A stretch of DNA of 64,000 nucleotides from Limnobacter humi (GTDB lineage: Bacteria; Pseudomonadota; Gammaproteobacteria; Burkholderiales; Burkholderiaceae_B): positions 558,001 through 622,000 of the forward strand of contig NZ_JANIGO010000001.1 of NCBI RefSeq assembly GCF_024518835.1. Reading direction: 5' to 3'. Each line of letters opens with the position of its first letter. The stretch's first letter is position 1. Positions 61,045 to 64,000 of this stretch are shown one piece after another. A program made the position numbers and the translations under genes. The notes under the pieces were generated by a model. It did not search any database. It was given only the letters and a program-made list of their open reading frames with translations, and was not told the origin of the DNA.

Positions 61045-61904
61045 TGGATGTGACCCGCGACTGGGCCTTGAATACCCTGGCCCCGGCATTTGCACCGTTT
61101 GCCAAGCGCTGGCGGGACGCCGACAGCCCGGAACAATCGCATTTCATTCCAGTCCGGATTACCCGCCCGGGCTCACCCGGTGAGCCTGCACAGGGCTGGA
61201 TACACCGCGACCTCCTCAACACAATTGAAACCGCCCTGGCCCGGTTGGAGCTGTCATTTCGCCGGGAAGCGTCTGCGCTGCACCTGGAAGTACGCGGCGA
61301 CAAAAAACCGCCCAACGATCTTCAAACACTGGCCGAGCACCTGCGGGCGCTCGGATTGTTGAAAGGCTGGCGCGGGGAAACCCAAGCCGTGCAAGCCAGC
61401 CGCGAAAACACCCTCATGCATGTGGAACGGGCCTTGTTCAAGGCACTGGGCCTGTGCAGCGAGGCCGTGCACGTGCATGTGGAAACCCACGACGGCCTGG
61501 TATGGCTGGGGGTACGGGCAGACCACAAGGCGGAAAACCCGGGCATGCTGGACAACCTCTGCGCGGGGGGCGTGTGCAATGGTGAAACACCGCAAGCCAC
61601 CTTGTGGCGGGAATTGCAAGAAGAAACGGGATTGAGTGCACAGGATTTTGAACACATGGCCTGGGTGTACAACCCGAACACCCCGCTGCGCATGAATCGC
61701 CCGCTGCTGCACGGCGGATGGCATCAGGAATGGGTGCATGTGGTGCATGCTGTGCTGAAGCCGGGTGTGTGGCCGCGCAATCAGGACGGCGAAGTGAAGG
61801 CCTTCAACCTCCTGAGCCGGTTGGCTTGTACGCAGCAGGTGAATGACGGGCGGCTAACGCCCGATGCGGGGCTGTGCACCGCACTGGTCCTGTCCAAACA
61901 GTAA
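61044..61904 (+). CDS. DUF4743-Nudix hydrolase
   Basis: This is a 286-aa protein with an N-terminal DUF4743 domain (about 10-115) and a C-terminal Nudix fold holding a complete Nudix box (GGVCNGETPQATLWRELQEE plus TG, ~172-194). It also has GWHQEWVHVVHAVLKPG. Relatives with this layout (Nudt20/24 type in plants and fungi) act on oxidised thiamine diphosphate; whether this is so here is inference. The ATG overlaps the rodA TGA, which suggests co-expression with the rod complex. Confidence 0.87.
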   Translation: MDVTRDWALNTLAPAFAPFAKRWRDADSPEQSHFIPVRITRPGSPGEPAQGWIHRDLLNTIETALARLELSFRREASALHLEVRGDKKPPNDLQTLAEHLRALGLLKGWRGETQAVQASRENTLMHVERALFKALGLCSEAVHVHVETHDGLVWLGVRADHKAENPGMLDNLCAGGVCNGETPQATLWRELQEETGLSAQDFEHMAWVYNPNTPLRMNRPLLHGGWHQEWVHVVHAVLKPGVWPRNQDGEVKAFNLLSRLACTQQVNDGRLTPDAGLCTALVLSKQ

Positions 61905-61919
61905 AGGAATCACGAAACA

Positions 61920-63821
61920 ATGTTGTTGGGAATGAAAGGCGTGTCGCTGCGCATCGGCACCATGGTGCTGCTGGATCAGGTGGAATTTTCACTGGAAGAA
62001 CGGGAGCGTGTTGCACTGCTCGGTCGCAATGGCACGGGAAAAAGCACGCTGTTCCGGGTGTTGATGGGGCAGGTTCAGCCCGAAGATGGGCAGGTGATTC
62101 GCCGGGACGGCCTGCGGGTGAGTTGCCTGGAACAGGCAGTACCCCTGGAGGTGAACGCCACGGTGTTTGATGTGGTGGCACAAGGGCTGGGGCCCATTGG
62201 TGAGTGGGTTCATGTGTTGCATGCCAGCCACCTGAACCCCGCATCGGTTGACCAGGCCCGGTTGGAGCACGCCCAACACCTGTTGGCCGAGCACCATGGG
62301 TGGCATCTGGAGAGTGAGGTTGAGCAAACCCTGTCACGCTTCCGGCTGGATGGTCAGCAACCATTTGCCAAATTGTCTGGCGGCATGAAACGAAAGGTGA
62401 TGCTGGCCCGCGCCCTGGTCAGCAACCCAGATGTGTTGATGCTAGACGAGCCCACCAACCACCTGGACATTCCCAGCATTGAACTGTTGGAAGACCAGAT
62501 TCGACAATTCAAAGGCGCCGTGATTTTTGTCAGTCACGACCGCAGCTTCATGCGCAAGCTGGCCACCCGGGTGTGTGATCTGGACCGTGGCCACCTGAAA
62601 AGCTGGTCGGGCGGCTATGAGGGCTACCTCAAAGGCAAGGCTGAATTTCTGGCCGCCGAAGAAAAAGCCGTGGCCCTGTTTGATAAAAAACTGGCTGAAG
62701 AAGAAGTGTGGATACGCCGCGGCATTGAAGCCCGCCGCACCCGCAATGAGGGACGAGTGCGTGCCTTGATGGACATGCGTCGCCAGTTTTCGGAGCGGCG
62801 CAATGTGCTGGGCACTGCCCGGGTTCAGGTGCAGGAAGCCGACCGAAGCGGCAAAGTGGTGGCGGACATTGATGAACTTGAATTGGCGCTGGATGGATTT
62901 CCGATTCTTAAAAACTTCAGCAATGTGATCTTGCGGGGCGAGAAAATTGGTTTTCTGGGTCCCAACGGGGTTGGAAAAACCACAGCATTGAAAGCCCTGT
63001 TGGGACAAATCAAGGCGGATGCGGGTACGGTCAAGTTGGGAACGAAACTGGAAATTGCCTATTTCGACCAGTTGCGCAGCCAGTTCAATGAAGCGGACAC
63101 CGCGGTGGACATCATCGGTGCGGGGAAGGAGTTCATCACGATGGATGGTCAACCCCGGCATGTGATTGGCTATCTGCAGGATTTCCTCTTCACACCCGAC
63201 CGCGCTCGGCAACCGGTGCGCAGCCTCTCGGGCGGCGAGCGTGCCCGCTTGCTACTTGCGCAGTTGTTTGCCAGCCCATCCAACGTGATGGTGTTGGACG
63301 AACCCACCAACGACCTGGACATTGAAACCCTGGAGCTGTTGGAAGACAAGCTGATGGCCTACCAAGGCACGCTGATTTTGGTCAGCCACGACCGTGAATT
63401 TCTGGATCAGATTGTGACCCGCTGTTGGGTCTTCGAGGGCGACGGGCAGGTGGGTGACTATGTGGGCGGGTACACCGATTGGTTGCGCCAACGCACGACT
63501 GACCCCTGGCAGAGCAAACCGATTGGCAAAGCACCCGCTGGCACAGACAGCTCAATCACTCAGGCTCAACCGGTGAGCCCAAGCGCCAAGGGTAAAAAGC
63601 TCAGCTACAAAGAGCAGCGGGAACTGGAAAGCCTGCCGGGTTTGATTGAACGCCTGGAGACCGAACAAGCAGAGCTGGTCAGCACGGTGGGTGACCCGTC
63701 GTTCTATCAGCAGCCTGCAGATGCCATGGCCGCAGTGCAACAGCGCCTGCAAATGCTGGAAGCCGAGCTGGCCAGTGCCTATGCGCGTTGGGAAGAACTG
63801 GAAAGCAAGATCAACCCGTGA
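61920..63821 (+). CDS. uup: ABC-F family ATPase, Uup-like
   Basis: This is a 633-aa cytosolic protein with two ABC domains and no membrane span. The first has GRNGTGKS (35-42) and LSGGMKRK (~150), the second has GPNGVGKT (~347) and LSGGERAR (~435). DEPTNHLDIPSIELLE and DEPTNDLDIETLELLE are Walker B/D-loop copies. A C-terminal coiled coil (about 560-630) is typical of Uup. ABC-F proteins act on ribosomes. It lies 15 nt after the Nudix gene. Confidence 0.93.
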   Translation: MLLGMKGVSLRIGTMVLLDQVEFSLEERERVALLGRNGTGKSTLFRVLMGQVQPEDGQVIRRDGLRVSCLEQAVPLEVNATVFDVVAQGLGPIGEWVHVLHASHLNPASVDQARLEHAQHLLAEHHGWHLESEVEQTLSRFRLDGQQPFAKLSGGMKRKVMLARALVSNPDVLMLDEPTNHLDIPSIELLEDQIRQFKGAVIFVSHDRSFMRKLATRVCDLDRGHLKSWSGGYEGYLKGKAEFLAAEEKAVALFDKKLAEEEVWIRRGIEARRTRNEGRVRALMDMRRQFSERRNVLGTARVQVQEADRSGKVVADIDELELALDGFPILKNFSNVILRGEKIGFLGPNGVGKTTALKALLGQIKADAGTVKLGTKLEIAYFDQLRSQFNEADTAVDIIGAGKEFITMDGQPRHVIGYLQDFLFTPDRARQPVRSLSGGERARLLLAQLFASPSNVMVLDEPTNDLDIETLELLEDKLMAYQGTLILVSHDREFLDQIVTRCWVFEGDGQVGDYVGGYTDWLRQRTTDPWQSKPIGKAPAGTDSSITQAQPVSPSAKGKKLSYKEQRELESLPGLIERLETEQAELVSTVGDPSFYQQPADAMAAVQQRLQMLEAELASAYARWEELESKINP

Positions 63822-63827
63822 GCGGGG

Positions 63828-64000
63828 TCAACGAAAGCGCCGAGGACGCCCCGTAGAGTCCAGTGCGATGCCGAGTGACTCCCAAACCCGGTTGGCGTCC
63901 TCGTAGGCATTGGCCAATTGCAGGCGCATGCCATAAAACAGCAAGTCTTCTCGGGGTGTGCCGGGCAAATCTGGCACCCGGGCCTCCAGCAATTGACGGG
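63828..64000 (-). CDS. Unidentified protein, C-terminal end only
   Basis: This is an open frame on the minus strand that enters at the right window edge and ends with TGA at 63828-63830, 6 bp from the convergent uup stop. The ~57 residues read ...PGTPREDLLFYGMRLQLANA YEDANRVWESLGIALDSTGR PRRFR. I do not recognise a family. Coding is suggested by the frame running without stop to the edge and by close convergent packing with uup. The remaining part lies outside the window. Confidence 0.6.
   Translation of the reverse strand, partial: RQLLEARVPDLPGTPREDLLFYGMRLQLANAYEDANRVWESLGIALDSTGRPRRFR

Overview
The window is a stretch of bacterial chromosome from a betaproteobacterium, very probably of the order Burkholderiales. 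The evidence is the order tRNA-Tyr/Gly/Thr-tuf-tRNA-Trp-secE-nusG-rplKAJL-rpoBC-rpsLG-fusA-tuf-S10, a gatCAB operon divergent from mreBCD-mrdA-rodA, a PhaM-type polyhydroxyalkanoate (PHA) granule protein with a histone-like tail, and a biotin ligase lacking its DNA-binding domain. A Limnobacter-like genus is my guess from general protein flavour and moderate GC; it is not proven. No phage, insertion sequence, CRISPR array or obvious horizontally acquired island was seen.

Region 1 (1-23980, all minus strand) is the transcription/translation supercluster. Transcription enters at a strong sigma70-like promoter (23996-24024), reads three tRNAs, the first tuf, tRNA-Trp, secE, nusG, rplK-rplA, rplJ-rplL, rpoB-rpoC, then rpsL-rpsG-fusA-tuf, the S10 operon (rpsJ to rpmC/rpsQ) and the start of the spc operon (rplN, rplX cut by the window edge). 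The two tuf genes look identical from start to stop codon. Several junctions carry hairpins followed by U-runs (rplL/rpoB, rpoC/rpsL, tuf/rpsJ), and internal promoters are visible before rpsL, rplC and rplN.

Region 2 (24030-38868) holds an AmpG-like permease, an AraC-type regulator divergent from an alpha/beta hydrolase-SDR gene pair, and a long minus-strand series: a SPOR protein, dsbA, rlpA, hslVU, argB, phaM, a FIST sensory-domain gene, glmU and glmS. Envelope precursor supply (glmUS), septal wall and SPOR functions, protein quality control and PHA granule biology lie side by side.

Region 3 (38869-51756) holds ilvA, ttcA, folB with a FolM/pteridine-reductase-like SDR, a MidA/NDUFAF7-like methyltransferase, a tightly overlapping birA-coaX-SPOR operon, a VanZ-like membrane protein, a thioredoxin-like ferredoxin with a hydrolase, dacC-ybeD, pyrE and the exonuclease gene exoA. 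Between ybeD and pyrE lies a ~430-bp non-coding stretch with degenerate tandem repeats and competing inverted repeats. It is the best candidate here for an unannotated structured RNA.

Region 4 (51772-64000) holds the gatCAB amidotransferase operon and, divergent to it, the rod-shape operon mreB-mreC-mreD-mrdA-rodA. That operon is followed by a DUF4743-Nudix gene, an ABC-F (Uup-like) ATPase and the 3' end of an unidentified convergent gene. Most of the window is core housekeeping DNA. The unusual signals are mainly regulatory: hairpins close to start codons, -10 elements inside inverted repeats, a recurring GGCTCA/TGAGCC palindrome, and the structured intergenic region.
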